DNA of 52,279 nucleotides, taken from contig CAKMJZ010000029.1 of assembly GCA_927435855.1 (NCBI GenBank), forward strand, positions 1 to 52,279. The letters run 5' to 3'. Under the pieces are notes generated by a model. It was not told where the DNA came from. It made no database searches and was given only the letters and a program-made list of their open reading frames with translations. Below are positions 42,997-51,149 of the stretch, piece by piece; position 1 is the first letter of the stretch, and every line of letters starts with the position of its first letter. Origin of the DNA: an uncultured Erysipelotrichaceae bacterium (GTDB taxonomy: Bacteria > Bacillota_I > Bacilli_A > Erysipelotrichales > Erysipelotrichaceae). Made by a program: the position numbers and the translations under genes.

Positions 42997-44121
42997 ATGG
43001 AATATCGTGAAATGAAAACAACGGGCATAAAGCCCTCTTTATTGGGATTTGGATGTATGCGCTTCCCACTTTTGGAAAACGGGAAGATTGATCGACCAAA
43101 AGCAGAGGAAATGATGGACATCGCAATCAAAGAAGGTGTGACATACATCGACACAGCCTACCCTTATCACGAGCAGGAAAGTGAATTGTTTGTCGGGGAG
43201 GTTATGAAGAAGTATCCGCGTGATAGTTTTTACTTGGCAACCAAGTGCTCGCTTTGGTATATTGAAACACCTGAAGATACAATTAAGATGTTTGAAAATC
43301 AATTGAACCGATTACAAGTAGAATATTTCGACTTTTACCTAATACACTCATTGTCCAAGGGCCTTTGGAACAAAGCGTTGAAATTAGGAGTGTTAGATTA
43401 TCTTCTCGAAATGAAAAAGCTGGGAAAAATCCGTCAGTTAGGATTCTCATTTCATGATGAATTCCCAGTCTTCGAAGAGATTATCCGTTATACTGATTGG
43501 GACTTCTGTCAGATTCAATTAAACTATATTGATACAGAGATTCAGGCAGGTATGAAAGGTTATGATTTGGCTAAAGAATTGGGTATCCCACTTGTGATCA
43601 TGGAACCGATCAAAGGTGGAACACTAGCCCGATTATCCGAAGAAATGGAAGAAAAGTTCAAAATCGTACATCCCGATTGGTCTCTTTCTTCTTGGGCATT
43701 GCGCTGGGTCGCCAGTTTGGATAATGTCAAAGTCATTCTAAGCGGTATGACTACGATGGAACATGTAATGGACAATCTGAATACATTTAACAATTTTGAG
43801 AAGTTAAGCTCTGATGAGCAAAACACCGTTATAGATGTTGCGGATATGATCCATACCCGCAAGAAAAACGGTTGTACCGGCTGTAATTACTGTATGCCTT
43901 GCCCTTATGGCGTCAATATTCCGCGAAACTTCAGAATTTGGAACGAACTTGGCGTATTTGGGGATGAGAAGAAGGCCAAAACGCGCTACTTTACCAACTG
44001 CCCACCTGAACAACGTTCGGACATGTGTCAGTGGTGTGGAGCTTGTGAGCCCTTGTGTCCGCAAAACATCCCGATTCGAGAAGACTTGAAGAAGATAACG
44101 GAAGAATTTGGGAGACTTTAG
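42997..44121 (+). CDS. Aldo/keto reductase with C-terminal 2x[4Fe-4S] ferredoxin domain
   Basis: The protein has 374 residues from MEYREMKTTG, with AGGAGG upstream. The AKR barrel shows GFGCMRFPL, the catalytic Asp and Tyr in YIDTAYPYHEQESE, Lys in ATKCS and His in LIHSLS. The C-terminal 65 residues carry two cysteine sets, GCTGCNYCMPCPYG and CQWCGACEPLCPQN, for two [4Fe-4S] clusters. This class is common in anaerobes. The physiological substrate is unknown. The clusters suggest ferredoxin-linked rather than only NADPH-linked reduction. Confidence 0.9.
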   Translation: MEYREMKTTGIKPSLLGFGCMRFPLLENGKIDRPKAEEMMDIAIKEGVTYIDTAYPYHEQESELFVGEVMKKYPRDSFYLATKCSLWYIETPEDTIKMFENQLNRLQVEYFDFYLIHSLSKGLWNKALKLGVLDYLLEMKKLGKIRQLGFSFHDEFPVFEEIIRYTDWDFCQIQLNYIDTEIQAGMKGYDLAKELGIPLVIMEPIKGGTLARLSEEMEEKFKIVHPDWSLSSWALRWVASLDNVKVILSGMTTMEHVMDNLNTFNNFEKLSSDEQNTVIDVADMIHTRKKNGCTGCNYCMPCPYGVNIPRNFRIWNELGVFGDEKKAKTRYFTNCPPEQRSDMCQWCGACEPLCPQNIPIREDLKKITEEFGRL

Positions 44122-44169
44122 TCAATATCAGTATAACGTGCCCGAATTCTAGAGAATAATCCGTTGAAT

Positions 44170-44204
44170 AAAAAAAGGCACGTTATATCAACACGTGCTC
44201 TTTT
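44170..44204. terminator. Bidirectional terminator between convergent genes
   Basis: GCACGT and ACGTGC pair around a 9-base loop. The plus strand is followed by TCTTTT. The minus strand is followed by C and seven T, which serves the second NanE-like gene. Confidence 0.75.
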
Positions 44205-44221
44205 CAATTTCCCATAAACTA

Positions 44222-44959
44222 CTAGTGCTTACTCTTCTCGGCCTCTCGCCAGTTATTTTGATATCCGCTCAACAAATCCACAAACCGCTTTGCCGTTAAA
44301 TGCGGACGAGTGATAGCACTACCCACAACCACTGCATGTGCCCCTAAAAACACACATTTCATCGCATCTTCCGGTGAATAGATATGCCCTTCCATAAATA
44401 CATAAGCATCCTCATTGAGCTGTCTACAGAATTCAGCGAACATCCGATAGTCCGCTCCTTCAATATGAGCGGTTTCTTTGGTATACCCATACAAAGTCGG
44501 AGCAACGATATCTGCACCTAAGCGTACAGCTTCTTTGGCTTCTTCGATATTGGAAACATCTGCGAATATCGGGATGTTTGGAAATGCCTTTTTGACTTCC
44601 GCCAATAACTCAATAGCCCTTCTTCCTTCGTGATTGATCTGAAATGTACAGTCTAACGCCAATATATCCGCACCGGCCTCAATGACCTGGGCGGCGGCTT
44701 GCAGGGTTGGGGTGATAAACACATCACTATGCTCATCCCAGATCTTATACAATCCGATCAAAGGTAAATCGACTTGCGCTTTAATCGCTTTGATCTGCTC
44801 TGGGGAATTTGCGCGAATACCCACGGCACCCGCCCACTTCGCAGCTTTAGCCATAATCACAACAATATCATCGGTATAAATGGGATCATCTTTTTGTACC
44901 TGACAAGAAACAACCAATCCGCCCTTCATCTTCTCAATGAGTTCGCTAGGCTTTCTCAT
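44222..44959 (-). CDS. nanE: NanE-like epimerase homologue, copy 2
   Basis: The protein has 245 residues from MRKPSELIEKMKGG. It is a close paralogue of the copy at 38712, sharing GLYKIW with the catalytic Lys, FMEGHIYSPEDA with the catalytic Glu, and the same unusual DCTFQINHEG block. It overlaps the DeoR-type regulator gene by 14 bases, so it is probably under that regulator's control. Two copies in separate units suggest differently induced uses of the same reaction. Confidence 0.82.
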   Translation of the reverse strand: MRKPSELIEKMKGGLVVSCQVQKDDPIYTDDIVVIMAKAAKWAGAVGIRANSPEQIKAIKAQVDLPLIGLYKIWDEHSDVFITPTLQAAAQVIEAGADILALDCTFQINHEGRRAIELLAEVKKAFPNIPIFADVSNIEEAKEAVRLGADIVAPTLYGYTKETAHIEGADYRMFAEFCRQLNEDAYVFMEGHIYSPEDAMKCVFLGAHAVVVGSAITRPHLTAKRFVDLLSGYQNNWREAEKSKH

Positions 44960-45719
44960 GATTCTTCTCAACGCCTGCCAAATTCTCAATATTGCATTCT
45001 ATCGGGATTTCATCCGTATAGACAATATCAAATTCATCTGTCATAGCAAAAAGGCAGAAACCACGCTTCTCAAATTTACCGGAATCAACCAATAGAATAT
45101 TGGTGATAGAATGCTTCATTACAGCCTGTTTTTGAGCCGCAACTTCCAGCGATGCGGAATAGCATTCTTTAGTGATAGGATCAAGACCTGAAGCTCCGAT
45201 AAACGCCAAATCATAGCGGAAATTTCCGGCTTCCGACGTTGCCAGACTGCCTACTACGGTTTCATGATAAATATCATACGAACCACCAATCATATGGACC
45301 GTTCCGGCAAAGGGTTTCATCTTCTTGATAGCCATCATATTGGGTGTGACGATATGCACGCGCTTTTTCATCAAATGAGGAATGATAAAAGCCGTCGTGG
45401 AACCACCATCGACATAAATGCACATATCATCTTCAACCAAAACTGAAGCCATATCACAAACCATTTTTTTCTTATCGCAGTTAATCGTGCTGCGCAGATT
45501 CATGGGATAGTCAGAAATCTGAGTCAGTGTATGTACGACACTGTTCAATACAGCGCCGCCATGTTGCCGTTTCAGACGTCCCTGACGCTCTAACTCGTCC
45601 AAGTCTCGGCGGACCGTAGCTTCCGAAACCCCCAACTCCTTTGATAACTGCCGAATCGACACGGCTGGATGTTCATCCAACCGATTTATTATATAAATCA
45701 ACCTTTCGCTAGCTAACAT
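44946..45719 (-). CDS. DeoR-family transcriptional regulator
   Basis: The protein has 257 residues from MLASERLIYIINRLDEH, preceded by AAGGAG. The N-terminal HTH (15-60) includes VSIRQLSKELGVSEATVRRD and the DeoR link LKRQHGGAV. The C-terminal DeoRC sensor domain has YVDGGSTTAFIIPHL and VDSGKFEKRGF and binds a phosphosugar. It is co-transcribed with the second NanE-like gene. A palindrome overlaps its own promoter, so autoregulation is likely. Confidence 0.9.
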   Translation of the reverse strand: MLASERLIYIINRLDEHPAVSIRQLSKELGVSEATVRRDLDELERQGRLKRQHGGAVLNSVVHTLTQISDYPMNLRSTINCDKKKMVCDMASVLVEDDMCIYVDGGSTTAFIIPHLMKKRVHIVTPNMMAIKKMKPFAGTVHMIGGSYDIYHETVVGSLATSEAGNFRYDLAFIGASGLDPITKECYSASLEVAAQKQAVMKHSITNILLVDSGKFEKRGFCLFAMTDEFDIVYTDEIPIECNIENLAGVEKNHEKA

Positions 45720-45745
45720 GTGATCAATCTCCTTGCGACTATTAT

Positions 45746-45759
45746 ATAACAAAAGTTAT
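45746..45759. promoter_or_regulatory. Candidate DeoR operator in its own promoter
   Basis: ATAAC, four bases, GTTAT: a perfect inverted repeat overlapping a TATAAT (minus strand, 45741-45746) that precedes the regulator gene. Confidence 0.5.
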
Positions 45760-45919
45760 CAAAAAGTAACAGAATACCGACAAACATGACGTTTTACGTA
45801 TTGATTTTCATTCATTCCTAAAAACTCCTTATAGTTAAGCAACACCATTAGTGTTAGAATGTTCGTAATGGTAAGTACACCTACTGAATAATGTAAAAGA
45901 AAGCATAGAGGCTCAACTC

Positions 45920-46861
45920 ATGAATGAAAATAAACTGTTTTTGGTAGATGAAGATAATCATAAAGCAGATATATTGAAGGATAATCCTTGGATAGAAAAT
46001 TTATTTGAAGGAGCTTATACAGTCGATGTCGATCGAAAAATTCTATATTGGAATCATGGGGCAGAGACAATAACCGGATATAAAGCCGAAGACATTATCA
46101 GAAGATCTTGCTTCGATAATATACTTAATCATGTCGATGAAGATGGTGTCGGACTCTGTTTTGACGGATGCCCTTTAAAAGCAACCATCGAAGATGGCAT
46201 GGAACGGGAAGCTGCGGTTTATTTACAACACAAATCCGGTCACCGAGTACCGGTTAAAGTTCGGACAATGCCACTGCGCGATAGTGAGAAAAATATTATC
46301 GGAGCACTTGAACTTTTTACTGAAAACAAGGACGAAGTAAGCTTGCGAAACAGTTTAGAAAGTTATAAAAAGCAATCCTTTGAAGACCCTTTGACAAAAG
46401 CGGCTAATCGAAGATATTTCACTGCTATCATCGAATCAAAAATCAGAGAATTCAAAATCATGGGTACAACGTTTGGAATTGCCTTTTTAGACATAGACAA
46501 CTTCAAACTTATAAACGATACTTATGGTCATGAAGTTGGTGATAAGGTCATTAAAGTACTGGCCGAAACAGTACAGAGTACTTATAGAAAAAATGATTCA
46601 CTTGGCCGTTGGGGCGGTGAAGAGTTCATAATCCTATTTTCGGATGTCAGTGCCGATGGATTGATGATAGCTGCAGAGAAAATCAGAAAACTTGTAGCGG
46701 CATCAAGTCTTCGTTTATCTAATCAAGAGCTAAAGATTACGATTTCAATTGGTGCAACGATTGTTGTTGAAAGCGATGATCCCGAAAGTATCGTTACCCG
46801 AGCAGATCAACTAATGTATACAAGTAAAAAAAGCGGAAAGAACAAGGTTACGTTAGGTTAA
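45920..46861 (+). CDS. PAS-GGDEF diguanylate cyclase
   Basis: The protein has 313 residues and is soluble. A PAS domain (about 25-140) is followed by GGDEF (150-312) with DPLTKAANRRYF, DIDNFKLINDTYGHEVGD and active RWGGEEFIILF. The RKND five residues upstream is an RxxD product-inhibition site, unlike the membrane cyclase at 24313. It is divergent from the DeoR gene. It would make c-di-GMP in answer to a cytoplasmic cue. Confidence 0.92.
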   Translation: MNENKLFLVDEDNHKADILKDNPWIENLFEGAYTVDVDRKILYWNHGAETITGYKAEDIIRRSCFDNILNHVDEDGVGLCFDGCPLKATIEDGMEREAAVYLQHKSGHRVPVKVRTMPLRDSEKNIIGALELFTENKDEVSLRNSLESYKKQSFEDPLTKAANRRYFTAIIESKIREFKIMGTTFGIAFLDIDNFKLINDTYGHEVGDKVIKVLAETVQSTYRKNDSLGRWGGEEFIILFSDVSADGLMIAAEKIRKLVAASSLRLSNQELKITISIGATIVVESDDPESIVTRADQLMYTSKKSGKNKVTLG

Positions 46862-46878
46862 AACAGAGTTTCTTTAAA

Positions 46879-46968
46879 ATTTCACATATCAATCATATTC
46901 CCTTGTTATTATTGAACTAGGGTTATATGTAGAATAATGTGAAATAATCTGATATAAACATTTCACAT
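46879..46968. promoter_or_regulatory. Three ATTTCACAT boxes upstream of the 5'-nucleotidase-like gene
   Basis: ATTTCACAT occurs at 46879-46887 and 46960-46968, and its reverse complement ATGTGAAAT at 46937-46945. The last two form an inverted repeat with a 14-base spacer. They surround a region with a TTGAAC hexamer, consistent with operators for a dimeric regulator. This and the next entries describe the 46862-47185 gap. Confidence 0.5.
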
Positions 46969-46979
46969 CAGGAGACTAA

Positions 46980-47099
46980 ATGTCACTCAATATCAATCAC
47001 ACCATTGTGGATACTTTTTCTTTGGTATCGAATGGACGACATGAAAAGTTGATTAAACTATTAATCAACCCTTTTCCCTTGCTTAAAAGCAGGTTTTAA
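46980..47099 (+). CDS. Possible 39-residue small protein or leader peptide
   Basis: ATG with AGGAG five bases before it opens MSLNINHTIVDTFSLVSNGR, and the frame runs to TAA after KSRF. It overlaps one hairpin fully and the start of a second. It has no TM segment and no recognised family. It may be a leader peptide whose translation controls the downstream hairpins. Confidence 0.4.
   Translation: MSLNINHTIVDTFSLVSNGRHEKLIKLLINPFPLLKSRF
47048..47069 (+). other. Perfect 9-bp hairpin
   Basis: GTTGATTAA, loop ACTA, TTAATCAAC. It lies inside the small ORF and is followed by CCCTTTTCCCTT, so it is at best a weak terminator. It could equally be a protein-binding palindrome. Confidence 0.6.
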
Positions 47100-47138
47100 C
47101 GCAAACCACGGACAATCGTGGATTTGTGCTTTTAAGCA
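47080..47138 (+). other. Long hairpin before the 5'-nucleotidase-like gene
   Basis: TGCTTAAAAGCA pairs perfectly with TGCTTTTAAGCA (12 bp). A 10-base bulge GGTTTTAACG leads to an upper stem CAAACCACG/CGTGGATTTG with one bulged A and loop GACAAT. There is no T tract, so it is not an intrinsic terminator. It lies 47 bases before the start codon. Confidence 0.65.
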
Positions 47139-47185
47139 GTGATTAATTGTAGTATCGATGAATATCGAAAAACAAGGAGAACAAC

Positions 47186-48634
47186 ATGGAAAATAAAACG
47201 ACGTTGACCGTTATACAAATGAATGACAGCCATGCCTATTTCAATTTGCATCAGGAATTATTTTGGAAAGCCAATGGAGCTGAATATCGTCAGGTAGGTG
47301 GCTACGCTCGCATTGCAACGCTAGTCAAACAAATACGCGAATCAAATAAAGATCATGTACTGTTTTGTGACAATGGTGATACATTGAACGGTACTTATCC
47401 TGCAATAAAGACGCAAGGAGCCGCAATGATCCCCGTGGTGAACGCATTGGGTTTGGACGCGATGTCATCCCATTGGGAATTTGCTTATGGTCCCTCCGTT
47501 TTCAAGACTCGGGCAGAGGAACTAAACTTCCCTGTTCTAGCCATCAACATATACGATAAAGAGACAAATGAACTAATCTTTCCGCCTTTTATCGTAAAAG
47601 AGATCGGCGGTTTAAAAGTCGGTGTAATCGGCATTGCATCTAACATCGTGGATACTACCATGCCGCCTTCTTTTAGTGAAGGAGTTCGTTTTACACTTGG
47701 TAAAGATGAACTTCCCACAGTCATAGAAAACCTAAAAACTAATGAACATGTAGATTTGATTATTCTTATCTCTCATCTTGGATTTCCTCAAGACATGAAG
47801 CTGATGTCCGAGGTAGCAGGTGTTGATCTTTGTTTGAGTGGCCATACCCATAATCGAACGGTTCAACCTGTACATCAAGGAAACACACTGATCATTCAAT
47901 CAGGATGCCATGGTTCATTTCTTGGTCGAATCGATCTGAATATTATCAATAGCAAAATATCTGATTACAAATTCGAGTTGATTGAAGTTGATTCTAATAT
48001 TACTCCTGATCCTATGATTTCGGATATTATCGAACGTGAGCTTGCGCCATTTAAAGATAAACTCAGCATGATTGTAGGCGAGACAGCGACAGCACTGCAT
48101 CGTTACACAATGTTGGAGTCTACCATGGATAATTTTCTCTTACAATCCATTCTTGAAGCCTCAGGTGCCGTGTTAGCCTTTTCCAATGGTTGGAGATATG
48201 GCGCACCTATCATACCCGGGCCGGTTACGCTAAACGATCTTTATAATATCATTCCCATGGATCCAACTATTGGGTTAGTTGAAATCACGGGCGATGAGTT
48301 AATAAGTATGCTTGAAGAGAATTTAGAACGTACATTTGCCGCAGACCCGTATGATCAAATGGGCGGATATATTAAAAGAGGGCTTGGACTAACGGTTTAT
48401 TTTAAAATCGAAAATGCTCCAGGTCATCGCATCCAGCAAGTGTTTATAGGAGATCAACCTTTAGATCGCACTCGCACTTACCTTACAGCTTTCGTGACTG
48501 ATCAAGGAGTGTCCCTAAAATATGGAAAGCGAAGAAGTGTAATGAGCGTGCATGCAGTCGAAGCTATGCAAGCATATTTAGCAAAACACAAACCCTTACA
48601 TGCAGAACTTCGTGGCACCTATATCCCTGTCTAG
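47186..48634 (+). CDS. Cytoplasmic 5'-nucleotidase/metallophosphatase family protein
   Basis: The protein has 482 residues and no signal peptide. The metallophosphoesterase domain (1-270) has MNDSHAYF, DNGDTLNGT, ILISHLGFPQDM and LSGHTHNRT. The block normally GNHEFD reads SSHWEFAYG, similar to the H-W-E-F of SoxB-type members. The C-terminal 5_nucleotid_C domain (290-480) follows, including PVTLNDLYNIIPMD and substrate-ring residues typical of UshA relatives. AAGGAG precedes the ATG. The substrate could be a nucleotide or another phosphate ester. Confidence 0.85.
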   Translation: MENKTTLTVIQMNDSHAYFNLHQELFWKANGAEYRQVGGYARIATLVKQIRESNKDHVLFCDNGDTLNGTYPAIKTQGAAMIPVVNALGLDAMSSHWEFAYGPSVFKTRAEELNFPVLAINIYDKETNELIFPPFIVKEIGGLKVGVIGIASNIVDTTMPPSFSEGVRFTLGKDELPTVIENLKTNEHVDLIILISHLGFPQDMKLMSEVAGVDLCLSGHTHNRTVQPVHQGNTLIIQSGCHGSFLGRIDLNIINSKISDYKFELIEVDSNITPDPMISDIIERELAPFKDKLSMIVGETATALHRYTMLESTMDNFLLQSILEASGAVLAFSNGWRYGAPIIPGPVTLNDLYNIIPMDPTIGLVEITGDELISMLEENLERTFAADPYDQMGGYIKRGLGLTVYFKIENAPGHRIQQVFIGDQPLDRTRTYLTAFVTDQGVSLKYGKRRSVMSVHAVEAMQAYLAKHKPLHAELRGTYIPV

Positions 48635-48785
48635 TAGAATAAACGTAGCATCAAAGTTTCTATGAAAAATTTTGATGAGCAGTTAAGTAAAGACGTTGTA
48701 TCTTTTTCAACAAGCAACTACTCGCAAAACCTGTCAAAAAGTAACAACATTCTTACAATGCCGTTAAATCGGGTACTCAATATGG

Positions 48786-48791
48786 TATAAT
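48786..48791 (+). promoter_or_regulatory. Extended -10 promoter of the GT14-like gene
   Basis: TGGTATAAT, with TTAAAT 16 bases upstream, 25 bases before the start codon. The 48635-48815 gap holds otherwise only a weak CATCAAA/TTTGATG hairpin. Confidence 0.55.
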
Positions 48792-48815
48792 ATGGTACAT
48801 ATCGAGGGTGAAATA

Positions 48816-49685
48816 ATGAAAATCTGTTACTTATTACAAGGTCGTGATGACTTCGAAAAAACTCTTCAACTTGCCGATGCGCTAGGTAAAGAGGACTATG
48901 TCGTCTTGGGTATCAATGACAATAGTTGGCGGGATGAGGCGACGTTTGCATTTGCTAGAAATCCTAACGTACGAGTGAGCACGACAACCAATTTTGCCAG
49001 TTTGGGAGATCTTTCCTCTGTTCGCAGCTGGCTTTATCAAATGAAAGAGGCCGTGGATAATTTTGAATTTGATTATTGCGTTAATATAACTGAATTTACA
49101 ATCCCTGTATTACCAAGACAAGAAATGCTTGATAAGTTAGAACCTCATCTGCCAAACAACTTGTTTACTATCACCGGTGATTCGAACGATCCAACCATTA
49201 AAGCAACCGTCGAACGCTACTATACCGGAACAAACGCTATGCAGTTTGCGGCAAGCGAAGGATATCGCAAACGCCACTTTTTTCTTTCAAAAATTTGGGG
49301 AGCAGTAGGAGTTAAGCGTAAACTTGATTTCACCGTATATGTTGGCGATCCGTGGTACTGTTTGAATTATGAAACCGCAAAAATCTTTGGTGAGCAGTTC
49401 GCCTTTGCTTCAAAACATTTTCTATTAGCCTGGTTTCCTGAGACGTATGTCGTTCAAACGATGTGGAATCAGTTTGCTTTTCAACAGCCACGCATAGATT
49501 TATGTGTCGTTGATCAAATCATGTTCAAAACAATTGATTCAACTATTGAGAGAGTTGATTATGCTCAGCTTCTGAGCACATATCAGCCACTATATAAACC
49601 ACCCTACGAGTTTATTGCGGAGGAAATTATTGAAGAAAGAAAGACCTTGGTCGATCAGTTAATCGAACGAATGAAAAAGAAGTAG
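48816..49685 (+). CDS. GT14-like (core-2/I-branching type) glycosyltransferase family protein
   Basis: The protein has 289 residues from MKICYLLQGRDDF, with GAGGGTG upstream. FDYCVNITEFTIPVLPRQEM and the middle GDPWYCLNYETAKIFGEQF resemble the G-S-x-W-x-x-L stretch of bacterial branch-type glycosyltransferases. It is cytoplasmic and the acceptor is unknown. Assignment rests on a few motifs only, and a polysaccharide or teichoic acid role is a guess. Confidence 0.5.
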   Translation: MKICYLLQGRDDFEKTLQLADALGKEDYVVLGINDNSWRDEATFAFARNPNVRVSTTTNFASLGDLSSVRSWLYQMKEAVDNFEFDYCVNITEFTIPVLPRQEMLDKLEPHLPNNLFTITGDSNDPTIKATVERYYTGTNAMQFAASEGYRKRHFFLSKIWGAVGVKRKLDFTVYVGDPWYCLNYETAKIFGEQFAFASKHFLLAWFPETYVVQTMWNQFAFQQPRIDLCVVDQIMFKTIDSTIERVDYAQLLSTYQPLYKPPYEFIAEEIIEERKTLVDQLIERMKKK

Positions 49686-49704
49686 CCAAACGGCTACTTC
49701 TTTA
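49674..49704. terminator. Bidirectional terminator between convergent genes
   Basis: GTAGCC, AAAC, GGCTAC, followed by TTCTTTA on the plus strand and TTCTTTTT on the minus strand. Confidence 0.8.
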
Positions 49705-50776
49705 TGTCCTCACGAACATTTAATTTATTCTGATAAAACTCAAATACCTTAGCTCCATCGGCTCCGTAATCCCTAGCTTTTGCCCAAGCAACAATAAATC
49801 CGTGCACTAATGGAAAGAAAAGTGCTGTTGAGAAATATTTTGAATCTAGCAATTTCACCGATAAGTTGCCTTCAGGAGCATCGTGTCCGAAATACACAAC
49901 CGGCTGACCAAACTCCTTGATGGAATGATACACTTTTTTACTATATGAAGCAGTCTCGATATCCGCCAACATGATGACCAGATTACCGTTAGGATCGGCA
50001 GCACATATACCATGTAAGTATTCCTCGGTATCAACAGCCATCGAGAAGCGATTTTGAACTTCAATGGACTTAATGGCCAACTCCATTGCGGTTTCCGTCA
50101 GCGGTCCGCTACCTAAAACAGTTAATTTAGTGAATTGTTCAAGGAAGTCGATATTTTCAATCGTCCATTGTTGTGATTGATCGGCAATCAGTTTGTAACG
50201 CTTATTTAAATCCCTGAATTCTTGCAAGAAGCTTTCAGCTTGCTTTTCATTAATGAATTCATTAGCCAAAGCAATACCGATAATGACCATCCAAAGACCG
50301 TACAACTGCCCCAAAACACCAACGACTTTATAGTCCACATTTTCCTTGCATTCCGGTAATACGACGGGAATATCCGCAACTTCAGCTACCGGTGCATGAG
50401 CAATGGTTGTTATCGCAATTGTTGTTGCTCCAGCCTTCTTTGCCAAACGCAGACTTTCTACGACTTCATGGCTTGTACCGGTCTGTGAGATAGCAATAAC
50501 GATGTCTTTGTCAGTTAAAGCAACATAAGAATAATGCGTAAATTGATATGGAGTAATGCAATAAGGAACTTTTCCGAAAAGGTCAATTGCTAAAAATGAG
50601 GCAATGCGCGCTCCTTCTCCAGAGGAACCATTGCCAATCAAATACAAATTTGATCTTTTTTTAAACTCAACATTTTTAAATAATCCCAAAATTTGATCAT
50701 ATCGATCCAAAAGTTCGTCAATTTTCCTTGGCGTGATTTCAAGAAAACCCGCCATTTTTTCAATTTCATGATTCAT
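49694..50776 (-). CDS. Double-SIS sugar-phosphate enzyme (deglycase/isomerase type)
   Basis: The protein has 360 residues. The first SIS domain (about 40-180) has LYLIGNGSSGEGARIASFL and IAISQTGTSHEVVESLRLA. The second (200-345) has LTVLGSGPLTETAMELAIK and the catalytic-type Glu in DTEEYLHGICA. This layout fits FrlB/GfrF fructosamine- or glucoselysine-phosphate deglycases and AgaS. Its place behind mannose-family PTS genes favours cleavage of a PTS-imported amino-sugar or Amadori phosphate. The ATG overlaps the upstream gene (ATGA). Confidence 0.8.
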   Translation of the reverse strand: MNHEIEKMAGFLEITPRKIDELLDRYDQILGLFKNVEFKKRSNLYLIGNGSSGEGARIASFLAIDLFGKVPYCITPYQFTHYSYVALTDKDIVIAISQTGTSHEVVESLRLAKKAGATTIAITTIAHAPVAEVADIPVVLPECKENVDYKVVGVLGQLYGLWMVIIGIALANEFINEKQAESFLQEFRDLNKRYKLIADQSQQWTIENIDFLEQFTKLTVLGSGPLTETAMELAIKSIEVQNRFSMAVDTEEYLHGICAADPNGNLVIMLADIETASYSKKVYHSIKEFGQPVVYFGHDAPEGNLSVKLLDSKYFSTALFFPLVHGFIVAWAKARDYGADGAKVFEFYQNKLNVREDIKK

Positions 50777-51093
50777 TTCTTGACTCCTTTCAACGTATTA
50801 ATTAATTTTAATACGTGCTTTCGTCCATTTTGAATAGCAACTAACACTAAAATTGCAAATACAAATGCCAATACTGCAATTATGGAACCAAGCCATCCCA
50901 CAGCAATTCGGCCAGGGCCAGTGATGTCAGGTAAAAAGCGATCTTGTATCCCAGATAGCCCCCAAAAGCCTAAAGTACCGGTAATTAACAAAATCAATAT
51001 GCTATTTCGCAACCAATTTCCCAATGTCTTAATGTGAGCCGTTTTGACGGTAATTTCAGTCTTTAACTGTTCTTTTTCTTTATGATTCATCAT
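50773..51093 (-). CDS. Small membrane protein of the PTS operon, two TM segments
   Basis: The protein has 106 residues from the ATG five bases after AAAGG. A basic N-terminus is followed by TM segments at about 27-48 and 64-86 and a basic tail. The family is not recognised. It lies between the PTS IID gene and the SIS gene, separated from the former by a strong terminator. Confidence 0.6.
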   Translation of the reverse strand: MMNHKEKEQLKTEITVKTAHIKTLGNWLRNSILILLITGTLGFWGLSGIQDRFLPDITGPGRIAVGWLGSIIAVLAFVFAILVLVAIQNGRKHVLKLINTLKGVKK

Positions 51094-51105
51094 TTTCACC
51101 TTTTG

Positions 51106-51136
51106 AAAGAAAAGCCCTGCTAATCAGCAGGGCTTT
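51106..51136 (-). terminator. Internal terminator between PTS IID and the downstream genes
   Basis: On the minus strand AAAGCCCTGCT, loop GATT, AGCAGGGCTTT (11 perfect bp), followed by TCTTTC. It would lower expression of the last two genes relative to the transporter. Confidence 0.85.
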
Positions 51137-51149
51137 GTACAACGTTAAC

